64,000 nucleotides of DNA from Deltaproteobacteria bacterium (GCA_024636215.1 JAGXHL010000045.1:28594-92593), one strand, 5' to 3'. Counted from the stretch's first letter, positions 1-9,676 are shown. Notes: generated by a model not told the origin, from the sequence alone. Numbers and translations: made by a program.

Positions 1-63
1 ATCAACCACCTGCCCCGTTCATGACAAACTGTTGCGATGACGCTCAGTCGCTGATGTTGGTTC

Positions 64-3000
64 TTACCAGCTTTCCCCGCCATGGCAATTCGCTGTGGCA
101 CATCGGCCGCCTGAGTAGCTCAGCGAACTCTTGATGGTTGCTGAAGGCGCCTGTTCAAAGGTCCTGGTCTCCAGGTTGGTGAAGTGCCCGTTTCTGAGTC
201 GGTCGACATCATGGCACGCCGAGCAGGCGTAACCTTTGTCGGTGACATGTTTTTTGTGTTTGCCGGAATAGTAGCTGTTGTATTGGCCCGTGCCGTAACT
301 GTGGCAGGCGCTGCACTGGGTGTCGACATTGATCGAGCCACCGTCCCAGACCGGCGTGGTCTTGCCGCCATGACAGCTGATGTTCGAGCAGGTGTTGTTG
401 CTGTTGCCGGTTGCGATGCCAGTCTTGGCGTTCCAGACCGTCGCGATGTCACGATCAATCTGGTAGTTGTGAGCAGCATCGGAGTGACAGGCTGCACAAT
501 TGCTGCTTAAGCCGTTCAGGGCTGTATGTACGCCGTGAGAGCCTTCGGTGTTCGGGAAAGCATTGCCGATAGGGGGTTGTCCATGGCAGCTGTCACAGGC
601 CCCGGCGTAGGGATCGCTGGCCTGGAAAGTGTTCAGCCAGTTAACCAGGTTGGTTTGCTCATCCGCCGATACACTGCCGCCGTGACCGGTGTCCAGCTTG
701 TTTGCAACGATTGCGCCGTGACCCGCCAGATCAATGCTGCCGTCGGCGTCATAGCTGTTGACCTTGTGGCAAGCTGAGCAGTTGTCGTTGTAAACCGTTT
801 CGCCGTTGCGTGTTACCACTGGCGGCGGGGCCGGAGCCCAGCTGTCGAGCCAGCTGGCGATGTTGGTCACTTCGCCGGAGGAGACCGTGCCGCCGTGGCC
901 GCTGCCGAGTTTGGTAACGGTCGCATTACCCATGCTGGCGAGGTCGATGTTACCGGCGCTGTCGTAGCCGTAGAGCTTGTGGCAACCGGCGCAGTTGTCG
1001 TCGTAGACAACTTGACCGGTGCGGTCGACGATTGGTGGTGGAGCCGGAGCCCAGCTGTCGAGCCAGTTGGCGATGTTGGTCACTTCACCGCTGGAGACCG
1101 TGCCGCCGTGGCCGCTGCCGAGTTTGGTAACGGTCGCATTACCCATGCTGGCGAGGTCGATGTTACCGGCGCTGTCATAGCCGTAGAGTTTGTGGCAACC
1201 GGCGCAGTTGTCGTCGTAGACAACTTGACCGGTACGATCGACCACTGGTGGTGGAGCCGGAGCCCAGCTGTCGAGCCAGTTGGCGATGTTGGTCACTTCA
1301 CCGCTGGAGACCGTGCCGCCGTGGCCGCTGCCGAGTTTGGTAACGGTCGTATTGCCCATGCTGGCAAGGTCGATGTTACCGGCGTTGTCATAGCCGTAGA
1401 GCTTGTGGCAGCCGGCGCAGTTGTCGTCGTAGACAACTTGACCGGTGCGATCGACCACTGGTGGCGGAGCCGGAGCCCAGCTGTCGAGCCAGGTGGCCAG
1501 ATTGACACCCTCATCATTTGAGACGGCGCCGCCGTGTCCTGCGGCCAGTTTGCCGAGGGCGGTATTCCCCATGCTGGCAAGGTCGATACTGCCGTTGGCG
1601 TCGTAGCCATAGAGCTTGTGGCAGGTGGCACAGTTCTCGGTGTAGATGGTTTCGCCGTTACGGGCGACTACTGGCGGCGGTTGCGGGGCCCAGCTGTCGA
1701 GCCAGTTGGCAATATTGGTGACTTCGCCGGAGGTCGTTGTGCCACCATGGCCAGTTGCCAGTTTGGCAGGGACAACGTCACCCATGCTGGCGAGGTCGAT
1801 GCTGCCGGCCGCATCATAGCCGTAAAGTTTGTGACAGCCGGCGCAATTTTCGTTGTAGAGCGTTTCGCCGCTTCGGTCGACCACCGGTGGCGGTGCCGGA
1901 GTCCAGGTGTCGAGCCAGTTGGCGACATTGGTGGCCTCATCGGCGGCGATTGTGCCGCCGTGCCCGGCACCGAGTTTGCTGACTGTGGCCTCGCCCATGC
2001 TGGCGAGATCAATGTTGCCGGAGCTATCATAGCCATAGAGCTTGTGGCAACCGGCACAGTTGCTGTCATAGACGGTCTTGCCGTCACGTGCGATGACTGG
2101 AGGAGGAACCGGCGCCCAGCTGTCGAGCCATGCCGCCAGGTTGGTCAGTTCTTCGGTCGATACGCTGCCACCGTGCCCGCTTGGCACCTTGCTTGCTGCG
2201 GTGCTGCCCATGCCGGCGAGATCGATATTGCCGGTGGCATCGTAGCCGTTGAGCGTATGGCACCCTGCGCAATTTTCATTATAGACAGTCTGGCTGTTGC
2301 GCGGCACAACGGGTGGCGCCGGCGGGGTGAAGGTGTCTGCGAAGTCAGCCAGGGAGCTGAGCTCCTGGGTCGGCAGATTCTTGCCCATGTGGCCGACCTC
2401 AATTTTGGTGACAAGGGCTCCGCCCAGACCAGACAGGTCAATATTTCCGACAGGATCATGCGTCCCCAGTTTGTGACATCCGGCGCAGTCCTGATCATAA
2501 ACGGCCTGGCCGTTGCGGAGTTGGGGCGGCTGTACTGGAGGTGGTTGAGGCGCTGACATGGCCTCGGCGATCAGCTGGATTTCTTCAGGGGTCAGCAGAA
2601 TATCGCCCATCCCGCCAATATCGCCAGAAATCGCTGCTTGAGTACCGGCCGCGCTGCGGTTGCTGATTCTCGTGGTTTGCAGGTTGCCGTGACAGCCCTG
2701 GCATTCGGCCGCATAAAGCTCCTCACCGGTTTGCGGAGTCACCGGAGCAGTGACCGGTGGAGTGACCGGGTCGGGCGTCGTCACAAGACTGTCGTCACCG
2801 TTGCGAACCTGGAAGACGCTCTGAGCGATCGTGAGGGCCTCGTCCATGGCTCCGGAGACGATCTGGTCAACCCGGTTGGCCGCAAGCTGTGCTCCGCCAT
2901 TGGCCAGCTCCTGACGGATCTGGCTGACGATGGTGCGATTGAGCTGGGCCGCAGTGTTGATCAGGTCGTCGAGAACAAAGCCATTGCCGACCTCGCTTGC

Positions 3001-3693
3001 CAACTGATTAAACAGGTTGGCATTGAGAGTCTCCTGTACCGCTTCGACCATGTCACTCATTTGTAGATTGGCGCCAGCGGAGGGTGCTCCGTTGTAATTG
3101 AAGTTGTCGGTCGCTTCCATGTAGGCGTTGGCCGCCATGTTGGCTTGCAGGTTGCGCAGCATGGCGTCGTTTACGCCTGTGGACCGGTTTTCAAGGCCGG
3201 CGATCGGGTCAGTATAGATGTCCTCGATGGTCAGACCCGGCAAGCCGGCATCCGCCATCATCCTTGTCACTTCGTCTTCAGGCATGCCGTTAGCCACCAG
3301 TGTCGTCAGCGGTGAGATGACCACCGAGTGATCATCGACAATCGAGGCCTTGTGTTTGAGCATGCCGGTATAGGGGGCGTTGCCGTGCATGCCCCTGGCA
3401 GAAGCTTTCAGGCGAATAATCGAACCTTCGGTGACGGGGTCCTTGAAATTAAAGCGTCCCAGCGCATCCGTCGGCGCGAGGCTGCTTTGTAGCAGTTTTG
3501 TGCCGTCTGCCGAAATTTCTTCAAGATACGCACCGACGATATAAGGGTCGACAGCAACCCCCGAGGTGACGCTGGTCTGGGCAACGCTTGAGTCTCCGGA
3601 TGGTGCATCGCTGCCACCACCGCCTCCGCAAGCGTTGAGAAGGCCCGTCAGTATCAATATTGCCAGCCAGTAAAAGGGTTTAGCTTGGTTCAT
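64..3693 (-). CDS. 16-heme c-type cytochrome lipoprotein with nine tandem heme domains
   Basis: Predicted outer-surface electron-transfer protein of 1,209 residues. A signal peptide ends in a lipobox with Cys22, followed by a Gly/Ser linker. Residues about 30-300 are heme-free, and their first part resembles a carboxypeptidase-regulatory-like domain. I count 16 heme sites: 14 CXXCH and two CX4CH (CSNISCH, CATANCH). Hemes 2-10 sit in nine units of about 71 residues reading CAGCHKLYGYD...GHGG...NWLDSWAPAPPPV. The C-terminal part resembles the Geobacter CxxxxCH...CxxCH family. The second ATG is chosen as start because AGGAGA lies about 7 nt before it and only 1 nt before the first ATG. The exact partner is unknown; a role in extracellular electron transfer is inferred from architecture. 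Confidence 0.9.
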   Translation of the reverse strand: MNQAKPFYWLAILILTGLLNACGGGGGSDAPSGDSSVAQTSVTSGVAVDPYIVGAYLEEISADGTKLLQSSLAPTDALGRFNFKDPVTEGSIIRLKASARGMHGNAPYTGMLKHKASIVDDHSVVISPLTTLVANGMPEDEVTRMMADAGLPGLTIEDIYTDPIAGLENRSTGVNDAMLRNLQANMAANAYMEATDNFNYNGAPSAGANLQMSDMVEAVQETLNANLFNQLASEVGNGFVLDDLINTAAQLNRTIVSQIRQELANGGAQLAANRVDQIVSGAMDEALTIAQSVFQVRNGDDSLVTTPDPVTPPVTAPVTPQTGEELYAAECQGCHGNLQTTRISNRSAAGTQAAISGDIGGMGDILLTPEEIQLIAEAMSAPQPPPVQPPQLRNGQAVYDQDCAGCHKLGTHDPVGNIDLSGLGGALVTKIEVGHMGKNLPTQELSSLADFADTFTPPAPPVVPRNSQTVYNENCAGCHTLNGYDATGNIDLAGMGSTAASKVPSGHGGSVSTEELTNLAAWLDSWAPVPPPVIARDGKTVYDSNCAGCHKLYGYDSSGNIDLASMGEATVSKLGAGHGGTIAADEATNVANWLDTWTPAPPPVVDRSGETLYNENCAGCHKLYGYDAAGSIDLASMGDVVPAKLATGHGGTTTSGEVTNIANWLDSWAPQPPPVVARNGETIYTENCATCHKLYGYDANGSIDLASMGNTALGKLAAGHGGAVSNDEGVNLATWLDSWAPAPPPVVDRTGQVVYDDNCAGCHKLYGYDNAGNIDLASMGNTTVTKLGSGHGGTVSSGEVTNIANWLDSWAPAPPPVVDRTGQVVYDDNCAGCHKLYGYDSAGNIDLASMGNATVTKLGSGHGGTVSSGEVTNIANWLDSWAPAPPPIVDRTGQVVYDDNCAGCHKLYGYDSAGNIDLASMGNATVTKLGSGHGGTVSSGEVTNIASWLDSWAPAPPPVVTRNGETVYNDNCSACHKVNSYDADGSIDLAGHGAIVANKLDTGHGGSVSADEQTNLVNWLNTFQASDPYAGACDSCHGQPPIGNAFPNTEGSHGVHTALNGLSSNCAACHSDAAHNYQIDRDIATVWNAKTGIATGNSNNTCSNISCHGGKTTPVWDGGSINVDTQCSACHSYGTGQYNSYYSGKHKKHVTDKGYACSACHDVDRLRNGHFTNLETRTFEQAPSATIKSSLSYSGGRCATANCHGGESW
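835..1473 (-). repeat. three near-identical 213-bp tandem repeats inside the cytochrome gene
   Basis: The DNA coding for heme domains 7-9 repeats with a period of 213 bp (71 codons) and differs at only a few positions between copies. The flanking heme units share the protein pattern but have diverged more in DNA. This fits recent expansion or gene conversion of the middle of the array. Confidence 0.85.
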
Positions 3694-3699
3694 GTTCAT

Positions 3700-3900
3700 G
3701 TCTCCTAAAGTTCTCCAGGAATGTTGAGTCCCCCGCAGTGAGGGGAAGAATTTTCGATCAACAGGTGTGGTTATGTTTTGGCAAACGAATCCGGTTGGTT
3801 TTTTGCTTGGCCCATGTGGCCGTCCCGTCAGTAAAGGGATGTGCTCACTGCGACGGCCCCGCACCTCCTGTGAAAAAGCAGAAGCATAAAATGAGATGTG
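3700..3900 (-). other. long structured leader of the cytochrome gene
   Basis: About 200 nt separate the candidate sigma-54 start site from the cytochrome ATG. The minus-strand RNA could form a hairpin with GGCCGTC pairing to GACGGCC and an inner CAGT/ACTG pair, and a second short CCCC...GGGG hairpin nearer the gene. It does not contain the GEMM core, and I do not recognise a known riboswitch. Regulatory function is inferred. Confidence 0.3.
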
Positions 3901-3909
3901 AAGGCTAGG

Positions 3910-3925
3910 AGCAATTTGTTTGCCA
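3910..3925 (-). promoter_or_regulatory. candidate sigma-54 (-24/-12) promoter for the cytochrome gene
   Basis: The minus strand reads TGGCAAACAAATTGCT. The GG and GC doublets are 10 nt apart as RpoN promoters require, and TGGCA and TTGCT match the consensus boxes. Transcription would begin near 3900. The -24 box is imperfect at its last positions. Confidence 0.45.
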
Positions 3926-4168
3926 AATGTGGCACACAAAGGATTGATATTTATTGGAAATAAATAAAATCAGGATGTTATAAGGTGATTAAAAATGCAT
4001 TAAACAGAAAAACTGTTGATTAGCACAGTTGTGCTCTGTTCAGTAAAACTGGTGGAACTTTTGAGCTTGTGCAATTTTGGGCACAGGAGGTGTGTGAAAA
4101 AACGGTGAGTTGCAACACATGGTTTACTTTTAAGAATACTGACACGCGGGCGATTACTTCATGAATAT

Positions 4169-4253
4169 GAATGGCCACTCGGAATTGATCGGGGTGGCCA
4201 TCCTATTGTCGTCCTAAATGTCTCTATCAATAAGAAGCCGCTTTCATTTCGCC
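4169..4253. repeat. dispersed ~90-bp repeat, copy 1
   Basis: This stretch of the 639-bp gap between the cytochrome and autotransporter genes resembles 25632-25725: both share GGTGGCCA, then TCGTCCTAAAT and TCTCTATCAATAA in the same order. It is probably the eroded end of a former mobile element. The rest of the gap, apart from the promoter, leader and terminator listed, shows nothing recognisable. Confidence 0.5.
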
Positions 4254-4270
4254 TGTGTTGATTGATAAGA

Positions 4271-4302
4271 CAACAAAAGCCACCTCGTTTCCACGAGGCG
4301 GC
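4271..4302 (-). terminator. rho-independent terminator of the autotransporter gene
   Basis: On the minus strand a 9-bp stem GCCGCCTCG/CGAGGTGGC (one G-U pair) with a 6-nt loop is followed by TTTTGTTG. It lies about 30 nt after the autotransporter stop codon. Confidence 0.85.
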
Positions 4303-4332
4303 CTTTGTCTTGGACCTGCCCTTAACCTTGGA

Positions 4333-7300
4333 TTACCACATGTACTTCATGCCAACTTCGGCTTGACGGGCGGAACGATCGGAGTTGATTTCAGTATTGA
4401 AGTTGACACCCACCTGGAAGGTGTCACCATCCAGCACCTTCAAGCCAACACCGACTTCGAGGCTGTCGTCATCGATCGCTACACCCTCAACACGGAACTT
4501 TCCAGCGGCCGGGGCCCCCACAAAAGTGGCACTGATTGTGTCGTTGTTGTCACGCAGTTCATGTAACCACTTGATGTTGAGTTCCGGGACAAACAGGCTC
4601 TTTCCGCTGATTTTTATCGGACGGCTCATTTTCACACCTGGGTAAAGCGTCCATGAGTAAACCGTGCGGTCACCCACTTCCAGATCAAGATCATCTGCAC
4701 CCTTCTCCGTAAAACCATCTTCATGCAGGCGTATAAAGCGGGACCCGAGGAACGGCTGAATATTGTAGTGGCCACGCGCAAATACGTAACCCGTCTCGGC
4801 AGCAACTGCCCATTCTTCGCCGTCGTATTCAACTTCCGAAGTCCGGCTCAAGGTACCAAAATTGACGGTGCGATTCGTCTCATAGGAATTGTCTGCATAG
4901 GTCACCATTCCATCCAGGTAGAACCCGGCATTCTCGTAGTTGGTATAAATGCCAGCAAGCATACTATCGATATCACCACTGTCGTTCCGATCGGTTTGCA
5001 CATTGGCATTGGCATAGCCTGCGGTAAAGCCGAGATTCAACCCTCTCATCACAGGAAAATCGATACCAACGGCGAGGCCATACACGTCATAATCGTAACC
5101 AACCGCATTTTCATCAGCATCGACATCCCCGCCAACACCATAGGCGTGAACCCACAGATTCTTGTTTTTATCGCTTTGCTTGTCCAGTGGGCCAAGATCG
5201 GTCACGTCTCCCGCCATGGCCAATGTGGCACCGTCAACAGGGTCGACCTTGGCCATCGCTCCTTGATTATTCTGATGCAAGCGACTCATACGGCTTCCAA
5301 CCGAGCCCTGAAATCCTTCGATCAGACTGAAGGCCACCATCGGCATTGCCGTATGAATCTTCTGTCCTCCCATTTCATCAAGGGCAGCACTGCGGTCGAC
5401 ATCAGCCAAGTCATCGACAAAGATATCGAGAACATCGGCGAGATCTCCCGTGAAGGCAGTCATGCCGGAGGTTGTCAACACGCCAGCTACGGAGATTTGG
5501 TTTTTGGTCCGCGCTCCGGCAAGAGTACCAAAGCTAATATCGTTGCGCATGAGGATCAGTTTCACCAGATCCGGATCATCGTAACGAAGCAACGGTGACA
5601 GCGTGGCAAGGCTGGATGTCACGGAATCATAGGCCCCCATGACACCGCCATCCGCGTGGACGATGTCGTAGAAGGTACGGCGGAGATACTCACTGGGAAC
5701 ACCCGGGGCTAGAACCGCTATAGCGCCACCGTTGAGGGTCACCGTGCCGGTTGCGGCAATCAGATCGCTATTGCCGGCAGCGTTCACTTCCACCTCATAG
5801 GTGGAGCCCGCATTAGAAAGATAGCTGCCGACAGAGAGAGTTCCGATTGAGTTGCCCGGAGCGATTACGCCGTAATTAGAAACCATTCCACCAATAGAAC
5901 CGTTTCCCATCAATTTCCCAAGCACGTTGTTTTGGACATCCGCAACCAGCGAACCATTCACCGTTAGTGTCCCCGTCTTTATGGTCGTCAACCCCGTAAA
6001 CAAATTGTCGCTGGACAGAACCATGGTCCCCGTTCCTGTTTTCGTCAGCGTACCAGCACCGCTGATCACGCCACCAAAAAGCGTGTCGATATCATTGCCA
6101 CCCGTGATCAACGATCCAGCGCCAAGAGAAACGCCACCGTCACCAGCCAAAGAGCCGATCGTCTCACTGAAACCATGCAGATTAAACGCACCACCAGCCT
6201 CCAAGAGGAGTTGCCCTTTGTCCTGCAATACCTCGCTGGCACCTGACTGCAAAATCCCTCCATTGACTGTTGTCGCTCCGGTGTAGGTGTTCCTCCCCAT
6301 GAGAAGCATGGTTCCTGCTCCAGTTTTGGTCATTGTGCCCGTGCCGCTGATCGCGCCACTGAAGAGCGTGTCACCACCGTTGCCACCCGTGGTCAGTTCT
6401 CCAGCACCAAGGTCGACATCACCGTTCCCCGCCAGAGAGCCGACTGTCTCTGCGTGTGCATTCAAATCAAGTCGACCAGGAGTCTCTACTTTGACGGCAG
6501 CCATGTCGTGGACAACCTGGTCCTTGCCCAATTGCAGAACACCCCCCGAAATCGTGACTTCAGACGCCTGGGCCGCCGCGTTCAGAAAGACCTTTGCGTC
6601 CGTGGTCTTGTTGAGCACACCGTTCCCCAAAGCCGCATTGACGCTCCCTTTCCGAAGATCATAGGTTGCCGCGGCCAACAAACCGCCAACACCGTTAGCG
6701 CTGTCATTCAAAATGCCATCGATGAGCGCCACACTGCCGACCGTTTCGCTGTAACCATTCAAGTTGAAAACTCCGCCATCAATCTCGAGATGACCGTTGT
6801 CGTACAAAACTTCGTCGGACCCGGACTGTAAGGTTCCGCCATTGACCCTAGTCGCTCCGTTATAGGTATTTGTCCCGGAGAGAATCATGGTCCCGTCACC
6901 AGTTTTGAACAGCGGCCCCGCACCGCTGATCCTACCACTGAAAGTCGTATCGGCCCCGTTGCCCCCGGTGGTCAGGGACGTGCTCCCCAGCTCGACATTG
7001 CCCGCGCCGGCAAGAGACCCAATGGTCGCTCCGAACGTTTTCGCAGCAAGGTCGAACGTCCCCGCGTTTACGGTGACGGCGCCGGTGGCGTGCAGGGCAC
7101 CGCTGCCCACCAGAGCCAAAGTCCCGCCGTTGATCTTTGTCCCGCCTTGGTAACTGTTGTTTCCTGGCAAAACCAGGCGGCCGGTGCCGGTTTTAGTCAG
7201 CATTCCCGCGCCGTCGATATGCGTGTCCATGGTCAGGGTCACCCCGCTCCCTGCCGTATCGAAGGTTCCGCCACCACTGTTGAGCGTGGTTGCTCTAGTG

Positions 7301-9447
7301 GTTGAGTATGTTCCGGTTGACTGGAGAGCGCCGCCATCAAAAAGAAGGGCCCCACCGCTACCAAGGTTGGCATCGACGGAAACGCTCATGATCCCGTTAT
7401 TAAAGCGGGTGGGCCCGGTATAACTGTTGGTGCCGGTAAGAGTCTGGGTGCCACTGCCAACCTTGGTCAGTCCGCCGGCCCCTGAGACCATCCCCGCGAA
7501 GGTTGTGTTGAGATTGTTGCCTCCCGTCGTCAGCGTCCTGTCGCCGAGAAGGATGTCGCCAGCGCCGCCCAGTGAACCGACCTTACGGTCACCATTGGCC
7601 GCACTGATGTTGAAAATGGCCCCGCTATTTACATCCAACGTGGTCTGGTCGCTCAGACTTCCGGCTCCTGACAGAGCCAGGGCTCCATCGATAATGCTGG
7701 TTACGCCACCATAAGTGTTGTCCCCAGCCAGCGTCAGGGTACCCGTACCACTTTTGGCAAAGGCCCCTGTCCCGCTGATTGCGCCGAACAAGGTCGAATT
7801 TAAGCCGTTGGTATCAAAGGTGCCGCCGCCGGCGTGAACGACCATTGGTCGTGATGAGGTGATCCCCGAGGCAGTCCCATCGAAATTGCGGGTCAGCAAG
7901 AGGCCCCCATTAAAGGTGAGAGTACTGTTGGCTGCCCCCAGGTTGGTGTCTTTCTCTACCATAATGATGCCGCCCAGCAGATTTGTCCCCCCTCCATAAC
8001 TGTTGTCTGCAAACAGTTCAAGCGTCCCCGTTGTATTTTTTGTCAGCGTTCCCGAGCAGAGCGGATCGAAGACGAAACCCGCTGCATAAGTTCCCGCCGG
8101 TTTGCAGGTACCCGGATCAGCAGTCAGTTGAAATGTGCTGCCAGTCTTTGCAGTAAACGGGATGGCAAAGTTGGAACTGGCGATTGTGATGCTTGCCAGC
8201 GTCAAGTCACCGCTGGTGGAATACACCGGCCCAAAACTGCCCAGCCCCGACAGGTTCCCCTCCAATATTTTTACACTGTAGGGGGCGTGCAAGGTGGCTG
8301 CCGTGGTGTGGCTGAAGCTGCCGTTAGCGACCGAATACGTCGGTGTCGCGGTCACCGTTTCGCCCGGGTGGAGAAAGAAGTAATCCGACAGCGACGTATC
8401 GCTATTCAAGGAAATCGAATTGACCAGCGTATAGCCCGTATGGCCTGTGTCATTCCAGTGTCCGATCGTTTTATTGAAGTTAAGGACCGTGCTTAGGGCC
8501 CCGGCGGAGAAGGTCGAGTCCATATCCACACCTACTGACGGGGTGATTTCCCCCCAGAGCGTCTTATAACCCAGCGTTTCACCGAGAAAACTTACCTCGA
8601 GGTTCAAGGGAATACCGGTTGCTCTTGCCAGCATCTTGTTAATGTCCGGTTTGACCTTAACCACGTCCTGCAAAGTGCTGGCGGTGACCGAACCATTGCC
8701 CACACTGGTCTTGGAAACGTTCGCGTTATCGATTGTGATTGTTACCGTGTTAGCCACTTTCTGGTTGTATGGGAAAGTTAACGGCGTAGAGCTTCCAAGG
8801 ACAGTCAACGAAGGGGTCGTGCCACTGCCGGGATTACTGAAACCGACCAAGGTGGTTGTGTTGGTAAATGGTCCCAGAAGGTTCTTGGAACCATCCACAC
8901 ACCCAGCGAAACAGAATTCCCCGGAAACTCTGGCACCGAGGTTAGTCATAAAAAAGTTCGTATTTACCGACGGGGTTAAGAAGTTTGTTGTCAGCGTCGT
9001 ATCGGTAGCCGCGGCCGTCAGTCCAAGGGAAAAGCCCTCCCCCGCCAGAGTGGTGCTCTCCGGCACGTTGAAGGTAACCGCATAGGGGTTCACCACTGAA
9101 TAATTTGGGTCTGTAAAGCTGGCATTAAGAGAGACTCCGATGCTTCCCGAGGTCGATAAGGTTGCCTCGGCTCCCCAACAAGTCGTAATCCCCAATATCG
9201 TTTCACAGCCAACCCCTGGGCCGATGGATTCGCTGCCCGAAAGATTGATGGAGAAATTCCGTCCAAAACTCCGATTGCTGACCGTACCGCCTGACCAAGC
9301 ATCGCCGGATGCGCTGAAGCTCGGCGTTTGAGAGACGGTCGCTGCGCAAGCCGCGTCGGCAAAAGTAAACACCCAAGCAATGCCCAGCAAAAAAATAACC
9401 TGGCCGGCCCAGTGGCTACGCCTCATGTAAGATACGAATAGCATCAT
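4333..9447 (-). CDS. type Va autotransporter with beta-strand repeat passenger
   Basis: Predicted self-secreted surface protein of 1,704 residues. A signal peptide ends near residue 35 (ADAACA). A unique domain of about 400 residues containing Cys pairs follows. The passenger then holds about seven autotransporter-associated beta-strand repeats (pattern GTGTLTLAGDNTYGG...NGGTL). The last about 275 residues form the outer-membrane beta barrel and end in an aromatic Trp, as barrels do. The start is placed at the tandem ATG preceded by GGAGG at 5 nt; an upstream in-frame ATG overlaps that ribosome site. It stands alone and carries its own terminator. The passenger could be an adhesin; no catalytic motif is visible. 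Confidence 0.9.
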   Translation of the reverse strand: MMLFVSYMRRSHWAGQVIFLLGIAWVFTFADAACAATVSQTPSFSASGDAWSGGTVSNRSFGRNFSINLSGSESIGPGVGCETILGITTCWGAEATLSTSGSIGVSLNASFTDPNYSVVNPYAVTFNVPESTTLAGEGFSLGLTAAATDTTLTTNFLTPSVNTNFFMTNLGARVSGEFCFAGCVDGSKNLLGPFTNTTTLVGFSNPGSGTTPSLTVLGSSTPLTFPYNQKVANTVTITIDNANVSKTSVGNGSVTASTLQDVVKVKPDINKMLARATGIPLNLEVSFLGETLGYKTLWGEITPSVGVDMDSTFSAGALSTVLNFNKTIGHWNDTGHTGYTLVNSISLNSDTSLSDYFFLHPGETVTATPTYSVANGSFSHTTAATLHAPYSVKILEGNLSGLGSFGPVYSTSGDLTLASITIASSNFAIPFTAKTGSTFQLTADPGTCKPAGTYAAGFVFDPLCSGTLTKNTTGTLELFADNSYGGGTNLLGGIIMVEKDTNLGAANSTLTFNGGLLLTRNFDGTASGITSSRPMVVHAGGGTFDTNGLNSTLFGAISGTGAFAKSGTGTLTLAGDNTYGGVTSIIDGALALSGAGSLSDQTTLDVNSGAIFNISAANGDRKVGSLGGAGDILLGDRTLTTGGNNLNTTFAGMVSGAGGLTKVGSGTQTLTGTNSYTGPTRFNNGIMSVSVDANLGSGGALLFDGGALQSTGTYSTTRATTLNSGGGTFDTAGSGVTLTMDTHIDGAGMLTKTGTGRLVLPGNNSYQGGTKINGGTLALVGSGALHATGAVTVNAGTFDLAAKTFGATIGSLAGAGNVELGSTSLTTGGNGADTTFSGRISGAGPLFKTGDGTMILSGTNTYNGATRVNGGTLQSGSDEVLYDNGHLEIDGGVFNLNGYSETVGSVALIDGILNDSANGVGGLLAAATYDLRKGSVNAALGNGVLNKTTDAKVFLNAAAQASEVTISGGVLQLGKDQVVHDMAAVKVETPGRLDLNAHAETVGSLAGNGDVDLGAGELTTGGNGGDTLFSGAISGTGTMTKTGAGTMLLMGRNTYTGATTVNGGILQSGASEVLQDKGQLLLEAGGAFNLHGFSETIGSLAGDGGVSLGAGSLITGGNDIDTLFGGVISGAGTLTKTGTGTMVLSSDNLFTGLTTIKTGTLTVNGSLVADVQNNVLGKLMGNGSIGGMVSNYGVIAPGNSIGTLSVGSYLSNAGSTYEVEVNAAGNSDLIAATGTVTLNGGAIAVLAPGVPSEYLRRTFYDIVHADGGVMGAYDSVTSSLATLSPLLRYDDPDLVKLILMRNDISFGTLAGARTKNQISVAGVLTTSGMTAFTGDLADVLDIFVDDLADVDRSAALDEMGGQKIHTAMPMVAFSLIEGFQGSVGSRMSRLHQNNQGAMAKVDPVDGATLAMAGDVTDLGPLDKQSDKNKNLWVHAYGVGGDVDADENAVGYDYDVYGLAVGIDFPVMRGLNLGFTAGYANANVQTDRNDSGDIDSMLAGIYTNYENAGFYLDGMVTYADNSYETNRTVNFGTLSRTSEVEYDGEEWAVAAETGYVFARGHYNIQPFLGSRFIRLHEDGFTEKGADDLDLEVGDRTVYSWTLYPGVKMSRPIKISGKSLFVPELNIKWLHELRDNNDTISATFVGAPAAGKFRVEGVAIDDDSLEVGVGLKVLDGDTFQVGVNFNTEINSDRSARQAEVGMKYMW

Positions 9448-9532
9448 GTCATCCTCCATAAATCAAAGCTTCAAGAAACCCCAACGATAAAATCCGGTGC
9501 ATTGCCGAATAATTGCTTAGCGATTCTATGCC

Positions 9533-9676
9533 TGGCTACAGCGACGGTTCTGCTGCAGCGTCGATCTGCGCGCTGACGACATGTACGTCGTCATTCTTGA
9601 TGAAGCAGGCGACGTGGTCGTTCATCAGAACATTCCCCCTCGGTCAAAAGATTTCCAGGGCCTGATCAAAGCGTAA
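9533..9676 (+). pseudogene. N-terminal fragment of an IS110-like transposase
   Basis: An open stretch encodes VDLRADDMYVVILDEAGD and then VVVHQNIP, close to the N terminus of IS110-type (DEDD) transposases, whose first catalytic Asp lies in a VDLH motif. It stops after about 47 residues, has no proper start codon, and lacks the rest of the protein. No inverted repeats of an intact element are visible. Confidence 0.6.

Noticed and set aside
835..1473. CRISPR array
   Set aside because: The repeat is 213 bp, has no unique spacers and encodes heme modules in one open frame.
1534..2556. 340-residue plus-strand open frame with internal repeats
   Set aside because: Its repeats merely mirror the heme modules coded on the other strand; no start signal.
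3700..3900. GEMM or other known riboswitch in the cytochrome leader
   Set aside because: GGGACGGCC looks like part of the GEMM core, but the ACGCAAAGCC string, the tetraloop hairpin and the closing strand are missing.
4723..5598. 291-residue plus-strand open frame
   Set aside because: Antisense to the autotransporter barrel region, without recognisable domains or ribosome site.
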